Shown here piece after piece: positions 7,820-16,294 of a DNA stretch of 46,845 nucleotides; the first letter of the stretch is position 1, and the number at the start of each line of letters is the position of its first letter. This DNA is from Alphaproteobacteria bacterium UBA6324. GTDB taxonomy: Bacteria > Pseudomonadota > Alphaproteobacteria > CAAGCB01 > CAG-977. Location: positions 1 to 46,845 of the forward strand of contig DJSW01000028.1 in the NCBI GenBank assembly GCA_002439085.1, in the 5' to 3' direction. The position numbers were made by a program, and so were the translations under genes. The notes beneath the pieces are model-generated. The model saw only the letters and a list, made by a program, of their open reading frames with translations, did no database searches and was not told where the DNA came from.

Positions 7820-8533
7820 CTAAGGCGTGTTCCGTTTCGCGGCGGCTGCGTTCGCCATATCTTCGGCGGCGCGGTAGCGGCGGTTGATTTTGTCGCGCAT
7901 GGAATTGATCAGCTTTTCCGCGTCCATGGCGGCGGTTTGATATTCCTTTTCCAGCTGCGACCGCAGGAACATCAGGACGCTTTGCCCGACGACCTTGACA
8001 TCGCGGATGTAAAAACCGGTCGGCGTTTCGCGCAGGGCGAACATCAGCTCCAACGTGTTTTCGTCCGGTTTCGCCGTGTCGGCGGCGTTTTTGCCGTCGG
8101 CGGCGGGCAGCCGGAATTTGCCGTTCGTGTCAACGGCGACCTTTAACAGAATGTCGCGGCCGGACGGCTTTTTGTCGGTGACTTTCAGCTTCGCGTCGCT
8201 CAAGTCCCAGGAGGTCGTTCCGTACATGACGACGAAATAGTCGAAGAACAGGAATTTCAAATCGGCCTGCTGCTTCGGCGTCAATTCGCGCCAATACCGC
8301 CCCATGGCCAGACGCGGCATTTCGTTTTGGTCGAACACTTCGGCGGCCAGACGGCGCAGTCCGACGTAACGGGGCTTTGTTTCCTGTTCGGACAAAACGC
8401 GGATCAACCGGTATCCCCGATCAATCAGCCAGCTTTCGGGCGACGGCGCGGCGGTCGTTTGCGCGCGCGCAACGGGGCACAGCGGCAACGCCGCCAGCAG
8501 GAAAATCACGATTTTTTTCAAATTCTTCATCAT
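7820..8533 (-). CDS. mlaC: MlaC/Ttg2D-family phospholipid-binding protein
   Basis: This 237-residue protein has a signal peptide (KKIVIFLLAALPLCPVARAQ) and an MlaC-type core: LAAEVFDQNEMPRLAMGRYW, ELTPKQQADLKFLF and YFVVMYGTT, followed by GFYIRDVKVVGQS. MlaC proteins shuttle phospholipids through the periplasm between the outer and inner membranes in retrograde lipid transport. No mlaEFDB genes lie beside it, so the partner transporter must be elsewhere. The start could be either of two adjacent ATGs (8533 or 8530), and no clear SD is visible. The gene is divergent from the amino-acid binding protein gene. Confidence 0.8.
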   Translation of the reverse strand: MMKNLKKIVIFLLAALPLCPVARAQTTAAPSPESWLIDRGYRLIRVLSEQETKPRYVGLRRLAAEVFDQNEMPRLAMGRYWRELTPKQQADLKFLFFDYFVVMYGTTSWDLSDAKLKVTDKKPSGRDILLKVAVDTNGKFRLPAADGKNAADTAKPDENTLELMFALRETPTGFYIRDVKVVGQSVLMFLRSQLEKEYQTAAMDAEKLINSMRDKINRRYRAAEDMANAAAAKRNTP

Positions 8534-8628
8534 TGCCGCATCAAAAGCCGTTAGTCCTCAAAAACACTATACACGACTTTGCCTTTTCAGGTATATTAAA
8601 AACGTTGGCCGCTTTTCAAATTTTATGG

Positions 8629-9663
8629 ATGACACGGATGCCGATGCGCTTGATTTGTTTGTTTTTTATCGCTTTTCTGACCTTTTTCCGAACCGTTCCG
8701 GCGCGGGCGGGGACGACGCTGGAGCGGATAAAGCAAACGGGAGTCGTGCGCTGCGGGGCGCGGACGGCGGCCGACGCCTACGCCTATCGCGCGGACGGGG
8801 AATGGCGCGGCATCGACGTTGAAATCTGCCGTCTGGTCGCCTCGGCGGTGCTGGGGCGCGAAGAGGCGGTCGCGATCGTTCCGGTCAATCGCGAAGAGGG
8901 GATCGCTTTGCTGCGCGACGGCAAAATCGACGTGTTGAACGCCGCGACGCCGATCACGATGCGCAACGATTTGGAAACCGACGCCGCTTTTCCCGCCGTG
9001 TTTTACTATTCCGCGCTGGCGTTCATCGGGCATTACAAACCGGACGCCACGTCGATGAAGGATTGGCAGGGGGCGAAAGTGTGTGTCGAAAACACGCCGT
9101 TTTTGACGCAAAACCTGCAGGATTACAATACCCGCCACGGGCTGGATCTGCGGGTGATGAAAACGCCGACCCTGACCCGCGCGAAGGAATTGCTGTACCT
9201 GAAACGGTGCGATCTGGTGTTCGCGCGTTTGGAAACGCTGCATTCGGATTACTTTAAAAACGCGCCGGACGGTGTCGATCTGGCCGTTTTGCCGGAAATC
9301 GTGCGCACCTATCCGGCCGGTCCCGTCATTCGCGACGACGACAGGGAGTTTTTCAAGCTGGTGCGCTGGCTGGTTCACGGCGTCGTCAAGGCGGAGGAAA
9401 AAGGCGTTTCGTCCCAAACGATCGAGGATTTCCAAAACACGGACGATCCGGAAATCAAAAACCTGCTGGATAAAAACAAAGCGACGGCGGCCAAGCTGGG
9501 CGTGGATGAAAACTGGCTGTACCGCGCTTTGTCCGAACGGGGGAATTACGGCGAAATCTATCGCCGCGGGCTGGGGGACAGGTCGGTTCTGAAACTGAAC
9601 CGGTCGGCCAACAGATTGAAACGGGACGGCGGATTGATCGAATCGCCCGATTTTGAAAAATAG
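8629..9663 (+). CDS. Amino-acid ABC transporter periplasmic binding protein (AapJ/BztA-like)
   Basis: A signal peptide (LICLFFIAFLTFFRTVPARAG) is followed by a family-3 solute-binding fold: TTLERIKQTGVVRCGART, GIDVEICRLVASAVLG, LLRDGKIDVL, TPITMRNDLE and KVCVENTPFLTQNLQDY. The pattern with ...TDDPEIKNLLDKN... and ...LGVDENWLYRAL is typical of general L-amino-acid binding proteins AapJ/BztA. No permease or ATPase genes are adjacent. In-frame ATGs at 8629, 8638 and 8644 are all possible starts; the first is used, without a clear SD. The end is 12 bases before the next gene, so the two may be cotranscribed. Confidence 0.85.
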   Translation: MTRMPMRLICLFFIAFLTFFRTVPARAGTTLERIKQTGVVRCGARTAADAYAYRADGEWRGIDVEICRLVASAVLGREEAVAIVPVNREEGIALLRDGKIDVLNAATPITMRNDLETDAAFPAVFYYSALAFIGHYKPDATSMKDWQGAKVCVENTPFLTQNLQDYNTRHGLDLRVMKTPTLTRAKELLYLKRCDLVFARLETLHSDYFKNAPDGVDLAVLPEIVRTYPAGPVIRDDDREFFKLVRWLVHGVVKAEEKGVSSQTIEDFQNTDDPEIKNLLDKNKATAAKLGVDENWLYRALSERGNYGEIYRRGLGDRSVLKLNRSANRLKRDGGLIESPDFEK

Positions 9664-9674
9664 GGGGAAAGAAA

Positions 9675-11342
9675 ATGAAAAAAACGGTTCTTTGGGCTTT
9701 GTCTTCCTTGTTTTGTTCAACCGCGTTCGCCGCGGACATTCCGGCGCAGTCGAAAATTTCCGCCGTGACCGTGTTCCCCGATCGCGCCGACGTTTCCCGT
9801 TCGGGGGCGGCGCAAATTCCGGCCGGAAAGCACACGTTGGTGTTTGATAACCTGCCGTTCGGCCTGATGACGGATTCGTTGCGCGTTTCGGGCAAGGGGG
9901 CGTTCACGATCGGATCGGTGGAAACGAAAATCGTTTACACGTCCGAACCGGTCGTTGCACAGGAAAAATCCGTTCAGGAAAAGATCGTCGCCCTGCGCGA
10001 CGAGCGGCGGTTCATCGAATCGCAGATCAAGGCCGCCGACACGGGCAAGGCTTTTCTGGAAAACCTGACGCGGGCGGACGTGACGCCGCGCGGGAACGAA
10101 GACCGCCAAACGCCCGCGCCCGCCGTGTGGAAAACCGCGTGGCAGACGATTCAAAACGGGATGAACGCGCTGGGGCGGGAATCCATTGAACAGCAAATCA
10201 AACTGCGTTCGATCGACGCGGAAACGGCCGCGTTGCAAAACCGGTTGCGGATGATTGCAACGGGGCGCAAAAGCTACAAACAGGTGCGCGTCAACGTTGA
10301 AACGGCCGCGCCCGTCAACGCCGGCGTCGTTTTGCAATACCGCATTTCCGGCGCGCGCTGGAACCCGTTGTACGAAGCGCGGCTGAATTCCGATTCCGAA
10401 ACGGTTGATCTCGTCCAATACGGCAACATTTCCCAAAACACGGGCGAAGATTGGGACAACGTCGCGCTGACGCTCTCCACCGCGCGGCCGTCGGCGACGA
10501 TGCGCCCGTCCGTGCCGGACACGGTCTGGCTGGATCTGGAACGTTCCGAACCCGTCGTGTATGAAACGCGGTCGGCGCGCGTCGCGTCGGCGAAAATGAT
10601 GAAGATGTCGAATTTCGCCGTCGCCGACGAAATGGCGGCGTTGGGCGCGGCGGCTGAATCCGCGGTAGCGGACGACGTTGACGCGGGATATTCCGGCGCA
10701 GCGGCCGTCGGCACGGAATTTTCCGGCGTTTACGCGATCAAGGGAACGTCCAACGTGCCGTCCGACGGGGCGCAGTACCGGTTCAACATCGGCGCGTACA
10801 ACGCCAAAGCGGAAATCAGGGCGGAAACCTATCCGGCGTCGGACGCGTCGGCGTACCTGATCGCGACGCTGGTTTACAAAGGCGAACTGCCTTTGCTGGC
10901 GGGCGACGCGGCGTTGTTCCGCGACGGGGCGTTCATCGGCAATTCGCAACTGGACTTTTTGCGTCCGGACGAAAAGCTGCATCTGGCGTTCGGACAGGAT
11001 GAAAAGATTCGCGTGACCTACACGTCCTTGGGCGGGAAAACAAAGGAAAGCGGCGTTTTGTCAAAAGACAATACAAAAGAAAGTCTGTCAAAGGCGGCCG
11101 TTCAAAACCTGCACCGCCGGCCGATCAAAATCGCCGTATATGAACCGCTGCCCGTTTCTCGCAACGGCGACGTGACGGTCAAAATCGTCAAGGACGCGAC
11201 AACGCCGGATTACACGGTCGCCCCGAACGACAAGGTCGGTCTGGTGAAATGGGAAAGCGTCTATCAGCCGCGTGAAAAACGGGAAATCAACTACGGGTAC
11301 GCCATTACCTGGCCGAAAGACGGACGCCTGACGGGGATGTGA
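9675..11342 (+). CDS. Secreted DUF4139 / mucoidy inhibitor MuiA-like protein
   Basis: This 555-residue protein has a signal peptide ending AFAAD, an N-terminal DUF4140 region (KISAVTVFPDRADVSRSG, IPAGKHTLVFDNLPFGL) and a coiled-coil middle. A DUF4139 domain follows, with YRISGARWNPLYEARLNS and the closing pattern VKWESVYQPREKREINYGYAITWP. Family members are periplasmic proteins of uncertain function, named after MuiA, which affects mucoidy. A strong GGGGGAAAG SD precedes the ATG. An Ala/Asp-rich insert lies near 320-340. Confidence 0.85.
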   Translation: MKKTVLWALSSLFCSTAFAADIPAQSKISAVTVFPDRADVSRSGAAQIPAGKHTLVFDNLPFGLMTDSLRVSGKGAFTIGSVETKIVYTSEPVVAQEKSVQEKIVALRDERRFIESQIKAADTGKAFLENLTRADVTPRGNEDRQTPAPAVWKTAWQTIQNGMNALGRESIEQQIKLRSIDAETAALQNRLRMIATGRKSYKQVRVNVETAAPVNAGVVLQYRISGARWNPLYEARLNSDSETVDLVQYGNISQNTGEDWDNVALTLSTARPSATMRPSVPDTVWLDLERSEPVVYETRSARVASAKMMKMSNFAVADEMAALGAAAESAVADDVDAGYSGAAAVGTEFSGVYAIKGTSNVPSDGAQYRFNIGAYNAKAEIRAETYPASDASAYLIATLVYKGELPLLAGDAALFRDGAFIGNSQLDFLRPDEKLHLAFGQDEKIRVTYTSLGGKTKESGVLSKDNTKESLSKAAVQNLHRRPIKIAVYEPLPVSRNGDVTVKIVKDATTPDYTVAPNDKVGLVKWESVYQPREKREINYGYAITWPKDGRLTGM

Positions 11343-11382
11343 TCCGGATGCGGCGGCTGGGCGTCCGTTATTTCGGCCGTGA

Positions 11383-11874
11383 TTAAAACAAAGGCAGCGT
11401 GTTGTTGTAATAAATGACATCCAGCTTTTCATCCGGACTGATCGGTTCGTAAAACCGCGCCAGTTTGTCGAAAGTGGATTCGTCGATATACAAAGCGTCC
11501 GCATCCGTTTTCGACCGGTTCAAAACGCGCTGTTTCGCCGTTTCCATATCACATTCGATTTGGTGGAATTGGATCGAATCGCAAAAATGCCGGATGCGTT
11601 CGACGGCGTCCGCCCGACTTTTGCGCGACCAGAATCCGCGGTCGAAAATGACGTTGCCGCCCGCGCAAACGATGCGTTCGCCCAATTTCCAAGTAAACGC
11701 GGACACTTTGTCGTGCGCCGCGCCGAATTCCGGTTCCGGCAGGTCGCGTCCGAACAGTTCGCGCATGAATTCGTCGTCGTTCAGGATGACAGCGCCGTAT
11801 TGCGCGGCCAACCGGCGGGCGATCGTCGATTTGCCGAACCCCATATAGCCGCAAAGCAGATGCACGGTCGCCAT
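11383..11874 (-). CDS. P-loop AAA/zeta-like predicted kinase
   Basis: This 163-residue protein starts MATVHLLCGYMGFGKST with a Walker A motif (GYMGFGKST, 9-17). It then has ILNDDEFMRELFG and VIFDRGFWSRKSR, which look like the substrate and lid regions of small P-loop kinases (COG0645/COG4639 type, related to zeta toxins and Cpt kinases). The substrate is unknown. No epsilon-type antitoxin gene is seen next to it. It starts 3 bases after the stop of the small membrane protein gene, so the two are probably one transcript. Confidence 0.8.
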   Translation of the reverse strand: MATVHLLCGYMGFGKSTIARRLAAQYGAVILNDDEFMRELFGRDLPEPEFGAAHDKVSAFTWKLGERIVCAGGNVIFDRGFWSRKSRADAVERIRHFCDSIQFHQIECDMETAKQRVLNRSKTDADALYIDESTFDKLARFYEPISPDEKLDVIYYNNTLPLF

Positions 11875-11877
11875 TGT

Positions 11878-12087
11878 TTACCGCCCGATGTTTTTGATTG
11901 AACGGAACACGCCGTCCACCCATCCTTTTGTTCCGCCGATGTCCGCGAAATACAAAACGGCGATCAGGATCACCAGCCACCAGAAATACAATTTGACGAC
12001 GGTGAACGTTTCCATGACGAACCGGACGATTCCCTTGAACAGGGCGGGCAGCATTTCATGAAACAGGTAGTTCAGGTATTTTTTCAT
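11878..12087 (-). CDS. Small membrane protein, hypothetical
   Basis: This 69-residue protein starts MKKYLNYLFHEMLPALFKG and has one strongly hydrophobic helix (VKLYFWWLVILIAVLYFADI). AGAGGA lies about 6 bases before the ATG, which is why this start is preferred to longer in-frame options. It sits directly upstream of the P-loop kinase gene and may be cotranscribed with it. The family is not recognised. Confidence 0.65.
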   Translation of the reverse strand: MKKYLNYLFHEMLPALFKGIVRFVMETFTVVKLYFWWLVILIAVLYFADIGGTKGWVDGVFRSIKNIGR

Positions 12088-12108
12088 CGAATCCTCTGTC
12101 AAAGCGAA

Positions 12109-12140
12109 AAAATCAGCTCCGGTCGTCCAGAGCTGATTTT
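12109..12140 (-). terminator. Terminator after the 85-residue secreted protein gene
   Basis: AAAATCAGCTC (12109-12119) pairs with GAGCTGATTTT (12130-12140), an 11-bp stem. Its position just past the stop at 12203 fits that gene. Confidence 0.7.
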
Positions 12141-12202
12141 CAAGAAGTAATACCGGATGTGGCAATGAGTGCCTGTTTGGTTTCAGGGGACATCCGTCCC
12201 CG

Positions 12203-12460
12203 TCACTCACTGTTATCGGGAGTGTTGTCGGGAGTAACGGTTGTTCCTCCCGATCCTCCGCCCGAGATACCGGATGTCTTCCCCGCGATGTTGCCTTTGA
12301 ACGAGGAGCTCAGCGTTTTGCCGCGCCCCAGTTTAACGGCTTTGGCGATAACGATGGACGACGAATCGTCCAAAGTTCCGGAGGGAAGAGCCGCCGCATT
12401 TGCGCTGTGGCTGGCGGCCAACAGGCAGATACCGGCTAAAATCAGACCTGATTTTTTCAT
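12203..12460 (-). CDS. Small exported hypothetical protein
   Basis: This 85-residue protein starts MKKSGLILAGICLLAASHSANA, a clear signal peptide with probable cleavage after ANA. The mature part is short, with a basic segment (KAVKLGRGKTLSSSFKGN) and a Gly/Ser/Thr-rich tail (GISGGGSGGTTVTPDNTPDN) that looks disordered. AAGGAGGAT lies 6-7 bases before the ATG, a near-perfect SD that fixes the start. It has its own terminator. No family is recognised. Confidence 0.7.
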   Translation of the reverse strand: MKKSGLILAGICLLAASHSANAAALPSGTLDDSSSIVIAKAVKLGRGKTLSSSFKGNIAGKTSGISGGGSGGTTVTPDNTPDNSE

Positions 12461-12550
12461 CTGTATCCTCCTTAGCGATGAAAGACGGAAAGATTCCGCT
12501 TTCATTTTCATTTTGTCAGGATTTAGCGGAAAAGGCAAGCAGATACGGAT

Positions 12551-12580
12551 AAAAAAAAGACGGTGTGATCACCGTCTTTG
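12551..12580 (-). terminator. Terminator of tRNA-Met
   Basis: AAAGACGGTG (12556-12565) pairs with CACCGTCTTT (12570-12579) around TGAT, followed by T residues on the minus strand. Confidence 0.85.
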
Positions 12581-12583
12581 AAC

Positions 12584-12660
12584 TGGTAGCGGAGGGGGGA
12601 CTCGAACCCTCGACACGCGGATTATGATTCCGCTGCTCTAACCAACTGAGCTACTCCGCC
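12584..12660 (-). tRNA. tRNA-Met (CAT, elongator type)
   Basis: Read on the minus strand, acceptor GGCGGAG pairs with CTCCGCT, the anticodon stem-loop is GCGGA-ATCATAA-TCCGC (anticodon CAT), and the CCA is encoded. Overall it closely resembles alphaproteobacterial elongator tRNA-Met. A tRNA-Ile2 with a lysidine-modified CAT cannot be fully excluded by eye. Confidence 0.9.
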
Positions 12661-12677
12661 ATCAAACGAAAAGTCTT

Positions 12678-13391
12678 TTACCGTGTTTTGGACGCGCTGT
12701 CAACACGTTTCTTTTCATCCGGTTCATTTTTCGCGCCGTTCGCGGCCGTCAGCTGTTTTTCCAACGCTTTGACCTGCGCTTTCAAATCGTCCAGCGCTTT
12801 CATCATCGGGTCGGTTTTTTCCGCGGCGTAGGCTTCAAAGCATTTTTCCGCCTTTTTTCGGCACCGCACGATTTGCGCGGGAACGCCGACCGCGGTTGCC
12901 GAATCGGGGACATCCTTTAACACGACGGCGTTCGATCCGATCCGCGCGTCGTCACCGATGACGATCGGCCCCAACAGTTTCGCCCCCGCGCCGACGATCA
13001 CGCGGTCGCCCAACGTCGGGTGGCGTTTGCCCTGCGATGTGGACGTTCCGCCCAGCGTTACCCCGTGGTACAGCGTCACGTCGTCGCCGATTTCGGCCGT
13101 TTCGCCGATGACGACGCCCGTCGCGTGGTCAATGAACAGGTTTTTGCCGATTCGGGCGGCGGGGTGGATGTCAACGCCGGTCAAAAAACGGCCGAACGCG
13201 GACAACAGCCGCGCCGTCGTGAAAAAGTCCTTCGACCACAAAAAATGCGCGAAACGGTACAAAATGATGGCGTGTAGCCCCGGATAGCACAAAAAGACCT
13301 CGATTTTCGACCGCGCGGCCGGATCGCGGCTCAACACGGTGTCGGCGTATTCGGAAACTTTTGAAAATATTTCTTTTGAAAGCTTGAACAT
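12678..13391 (-). CDS. cysE: Serine O-acetyltransferase
   Basis: This 237-residue protein belongs to the hexapeptide-repeat acyltransferases. It contains VDIHPAARIGKNLFIDHATG, VVIGETAEIGDDVTLYHGV and TLGGTS, the standard CysE core with its catalytic His and Asp residues. It makes O-acetylserine, the first step of cysteine synthesis from serine. It is shorter than the enterobacterial enzyme because the N-terminal helical domain is reduced, a common form. The C-terminal tail after PAQIVRCRKK is charged and probably coiled. tRNA-Met lies 17 bases downstream on the same strand. Confidence 0.95.
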   Translation of the reverse strand: MFKLSKEIFSKVSEYADTVLSRDPAARSKIEVFLCYPGLHAIILYRFAHFLWSKDFFTTARLLSAFGRFLTGVDIHPAARIGKNLFIDHATGVVIGETAEIGDDVTLYHGVTLGGTSTSQGKRHPTLGDRVIVGAGAKLLGPIVIGDDARIGSNAVVLKDVPDSATAVGVPAQIVRCRKKAEKCFEAYAAEKTDPMMKALDDLKAQVKALEKQLTAANGAKNEPDEKKRVDSASKTR

Positions 13392-13457
13392 TGCCCACTC
13401 ATTTCGCTAATATATATTTTTCTACAGGTTATAACCCACCCTTTGCAAGGTTTCAAT

Positions 13458-14153
13458 ATGCCGGAAATTATTTTTAACGGGCCCGAGGGGCGATTGGAAG
13501 GCCGATATCAGGCGGGAAACAACGAAGAATCCCCGCTGGCGCTGATCTTGCACCCGCATCCGCAAATGCCGAACGGCACGATGAACAACCGCGTGACCTA
13601 CACGCTGTTCCAAACGTTCAGCGCGCTGGGGTTCGCCGTCATGCGGTTCAATTTCCGCGGCGTCGGACGGTCGCAGGGAACGTACGACGACGGGCAGGGG
13701 GAGCTGGGCGACGCGGCGGCCGCGCTGGATTGGATGCAGGCGATGAACCGCAACGCCAAAACGTGCTGGGTCGCGGGGTATTCTTTCGGCGCGTGGATCG
13801 GGATGCAGTTGTTGATGCGCCGGCCGGAAATTTCCGGTTTCATTTCGGTCGCGCCCCCCGCCAATTCAAAGGATTTCTCTTTTCTGGCGCCCTGTCCGGC
13901 GTCGGGGCTGATCATCCACGGGGGCGAAGACGCGCTGATCCCCGAACCGTCCGTGGCCGCTTTGGCGGACAAACTGTCGGGGCAGCGCGGCGTTCACGTC
14001 CGTTACGCGATGTTCCCGCACGCCGGCCACGATTTTGAAAACCACCTGAAGGACATCAGTCTGGCCGTGCGCGATTACGTCACCGACGTGACGACCAAAA
14101 AACACAAAAAATCGTCCAAAGGGAAAATTAAAAAAGTCCGCCCGAAAGAATAG
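13458..14153 (+). CDS. Alpha/beta hydrolase (COG2945 type)
   Basis: This protein of 231 residues has LILHPHPQMPNGTMNNRV (oxyanion region), the nucleophile elbow GYSFGAW, the acid residue in HGGEDALIP and the His in FPHAGHDF, a complete Ser-Asp-His set. It is probably a cytoplasmic esterase with an unknown substrate. A TTG at 13443 is in frame, but the ATG at 13458, with AAGG about 8 bases upstream, is preferred. The C-terminus is very Lys-rich (TTKKHKKSSKGKIKKVRPKE). The stop codon overlaps the terminator stem. Confidence 0.88.
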   Translation: MPEIIFNGPEGRLEGRYQAGNNEESPLALILHPHPQMPNGTMNNRVTYTLFQTFSALGFAVMRFNFRGVGRSQGTYDDGQGELGDAAAALDWMQAMNRNAKTCWVAGYSFGAWIGMQLLMRRPEISGFISVAPPANSKDFSFLAPCPASGLIIHGGEDALIPEPSVAALADKLSGQRGVHVRYAMFPHAGHDFENHLKDISLAVRDYVTDVTTKKHKKSSKGKIKKVRPKE

Positions 14154-14164
14154 GGCGGTTCTTT
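14138..14164 (+). terminator. Terminator between convergent hydrolase and HAD genes
   Basis: CCGCCC (14138-14143) pairs with GGGCGG (14153-14158), then TTCTTTT. The stem overlaps the last codons of the alpha/beta hydrolase gene. Confidence 0.6.
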
Positions 14165-14902
14165 TCACCGTTCGTCCAGCAGCCGGACGGCCGCGGCCAG
14201 TTCCGAAAATTTTTCGATCGTGCAATCCGCCCGCGCGGGATAGTCGTGGTCGCCCTGATTCGATTTGAAAAACACGGTTTTCATGCCCGCTTCGGCTGCT
14301 CCGTAAACGTCGCGGTACAAATCGTTGCCGACGAACACGACTTCGTCGGCGCGCAGGTTCATTTTCTTCAAGGCTTTTAAAAACAGGCGTTCGTCGGGTT
14401 TGCGGTACCCGTAATCGCCGGACACGATCAGCGGGTCGAACCAACCCGCCAGCCCGACGGCGTGCAGTTCCGGATACGCCCACGCCGTCTGCCCGTCCGA
14501 CACGGCCGCCAGACGGTACTTTTCTTTCAGCTTTTTCAACGTCTTTTTAACGCCGTCGTACAATTCCAACCGGTTCAGCGTCGCCGCGCGGAACAGCTCC
14601 GCCATCGTCAAAGGCAGCTGCTTGCGTTTCTTTTTGGGCATCCGGCGCGTGTAGCCGGTGGCGTTGTCGTCCAGAATGTCGGAAAACAGGCGCACCGCGT
14701 CGAATTCCGGAAATTCTTCGCCGCTGTCGCGCCGCTGCGCCTGATTTTTCGCGAAATAGGCGTCGCGCACGGCCGCCGCGGGCATATCAATCCCCTGATA
14801 GATCAAAAAGTTGCTTAAAACCCGCCAGACGGATTCGTCCTCTTCGTTCGTCCAAATTTCGCTCAGCGTCCCGTTGATGTCGAAAATCAACCCGCGGATC
14901 AT
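14165..14902 (-). CDS. HAD-superfamily hydrolase
   Basis: This protein of 245 residues has HAD motif I as FDINGTL, in which the usual second Asp (DxDGT) is Asn. Motif II is in AAVSDGQT, Lys is in GYRKPDERLF, and motif IV is VGNDLYRDVYGA. The Asn suggests altered acid/base chemistry, or a non-phosphatase role, compared with typical phosphatases. An ATG at 14926 is possible, but the ATG at 14902 has a good SD (AGAGGGGTG) and is preferred. It begins 1 base after the stop of the APH-type gene, so the two are translationally coupled and probably act together. Confidence 0.85.
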   Translation of the reverse strand: MIRGLIFDINGTLSEIWTNEEDESVWRVLSNFLIYQGIDMPAAAVRDAYFAKNQAQRRDSGEEFPEFDAVRLFSDILDDNATGYTRRMPKKKRKQLPLTMAELFRAATLNRLELYDGVKKTLKKLKEKYRLAAVSDGQTAWAYPELHAVGLAGWFDPLIVSGDYGYRKPDERLFLKALKKMNLRADEVVFVGNDLYRDVYGAAEAGMKTVFFKSNQGDHDYPARADCTIEKFSELAAAVRLLDER

Positions 14903-14903
14903 C

Positions 14904-15908
14904 TCACCCCTCTTGGAAACATTCAAACGCTTCGTCGATCAGACGGCGGCGGTAATCGCGGTCGATCCAGAAATTGCGCGCAATCCGCAACAACGTCGTT
15001 CCCATATAAAACGGCACGCGTTTCGTGATCGCGTCGAACGCGGCGTCCCTGTCGGGAAAATGGGACGCGTATTCCCGCAAAAAATGGCCGATGTACGGTT
15101 CGGCGGCAAATTCGTCGCCCGCGTTCATGGAAAAGAAATGCTTTAATTCGCCGGCCATGCGTCCGATATCGAAAACGCGGTCGGCCGTCGTGCAACGTTC
15201 CAAATCGAACGTTTTTAACGAATCAAAGGAAAAGATAAAGTTTTCCGGCGTCGCGTCGCCATGCACCAAAACGGGGCAGTCCGACCACATTTCCGGCCGT
15301 TCGCGCCAGTTTTCACACAGCTCTTTCAACCGATCCGTTTCGTTATGATTCAACAAAGGGGAACATTGGCGGACGACTTGGCGCGTGTAATCGCAAAAAC
15401 GGTCGAAATCGACGCGTTCGTCCTCGTGCGCCGTGCGGTTGTGCAGTTCGGCGAAAAAGTACGCCAGCAATCCCAAACAATCGTACAGCGCCGTTTCGTT
15501 GTGTTCGTTGATTGCGCGGGAAATGATCGAACTCAGCAGTTCGCCGTCGCAATATTCGACGACCAGCAAATCGCCCAGTTCCTCGTTGCGTCCCAACGGC
15601 TTGGCGACGTACAGGGGCGCGCGGTCGAAACCGTATCCGCGCACTTCCTCCAGCCGCCCGAATTCGCGATCCAGCCGGCGTTCCGCGTTTCCGGCGTTTT
15701 CCTCGCGTTCGGAAAAGAAATACTTGCCGATGAATTTCGCGCCGGTCGTTTCCTCTTCGTACAGATAAACGGCGTTCGATGCGTGCAGGCGGTAAACCCT
15801 GTAGGCCGGATCGTCGCAAAAATCGGCGACTTGCGGCTGGATGTCGTATTTCAGGTAATCGAACAGCGGATCGTCCGTTTCCACATATCCCAAATATTCT
15901 CTGGCCAT
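14904..15908 (-). CDS. APH-family phosphotransferase
   Basis: This 334-residue protein has a kinase-like fold with the APH catalytic motif VHGDATPENFIF and the metal-binding Asp in TFDLERC. It probably phosphorylates a small molecule; family members range from aminoglycoside and choline kinases to sugar kinases, and nothing here points to antibiotic resistance. An AAAGGAAC SD precedes the ATG. It lies 21 bases after crcB and is tightly coupled to the HAD gene, which suggests a kinase/phosphatase pair acting on related metabolites. Confidence 0.8.
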   Translation of the reverse strand: MAREYLGYVETDDPLFDYLKYDIQPQVADFCDDPAYRVYRLHASNAVYLYEEETTGAKFIGKYFFSEREENAGNAERRLDREFGRLEEVRGYGFDRAPLYVAKPLGRNEELGDLLVVEYCDGELLSSIISRAINEHNETALYDCLGLLAYFFAELHNRTAHEDERVDFDRFCDYTRQVVRQCSPLLNHNETDRLKELCENWRERPEMWSDCPVLVHGDATPENFIFSFDSLKTFDLERCTTADRVFDIGRMAGELKHFFSMNAGDEFAAEPYIGHFLREYASHFPDRDAAFDAITKRVPFYMGTTLLRIARNFWIDRDYRRRLIDEAFECFQEG

Positions 15909-15929
15909 GTTCCGGTTCCTTTCACGCGA

Positions 15930-16292
15930 TCAAGCCAACGCGGCCGCCGCCGCTTTCATGCCGGCCGCCACGGCCAGCATCCCCAAACCGACGGAAAACG
16001 TCAGGTACAAAAAAGCTTCGCCCGTTTTCTGGCGTTCCAGCAACACCGCGAAATCCAGCAGGTACGTTGAAAACGTCGTGAACCCGCCCAGCAGGCCGGT
16101 CATCAGGAACGCTTTCAATTCCGGCGGCAATGCCGTTTTGGAACGGAAATACTCGTATAAAACGCCGATCAGAAAAGCCCCGATCAGATTGACCGTCATC
16201 GTACCGTAATGCGTTTTGACGGTGGAACAGACTGCCGCTCTCAACGCCGCACCAACGCCCCCGCCGACAAAGATAGCCCAAAAAGCCGTCAT
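15930..16292 (-). CDS. crcB: Fluoride channel CrcB/Fluc
   Basis: This 120-residue protein has four predicted membrane helices and the conserved GGxxGAxxR start (VGGGVGAALR), NLIGAFLIG and GLLGGFTTFSTY, the Fluc pore signature. It exports fluoride as a dual-topology dimer. The start at 16292 follows the upstream transporter stop by 2 bases, so translation is coupled. The longer open frame upstream lies inside the transporter gene in another frame and is rejected. No fluoride riboswitch is visible, because the gene has no separate leader. Confidence 0.95.
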   Translation of the reverse strand: MTAFWAIFVGGGVGAALRAAVCSTVKTHYGTMTVNLIGAFLIGVLYEYFRSKTALPPELKAFLMTGLLGGFTTFSTYLLDFAVLLERQKTGEAFLYLTFSVGLGMLAVAAGMKAAAAALA

Positions 16293-16294
16293 GT

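Noticed and set aside
14904..15908. Aminoglycoside resistance gene
   Set aside because: The APH fold is clear, but the gene is coupled to a HAD hydrolase in an old-looking operon and nothing specific to antibiotic kinases is visible.
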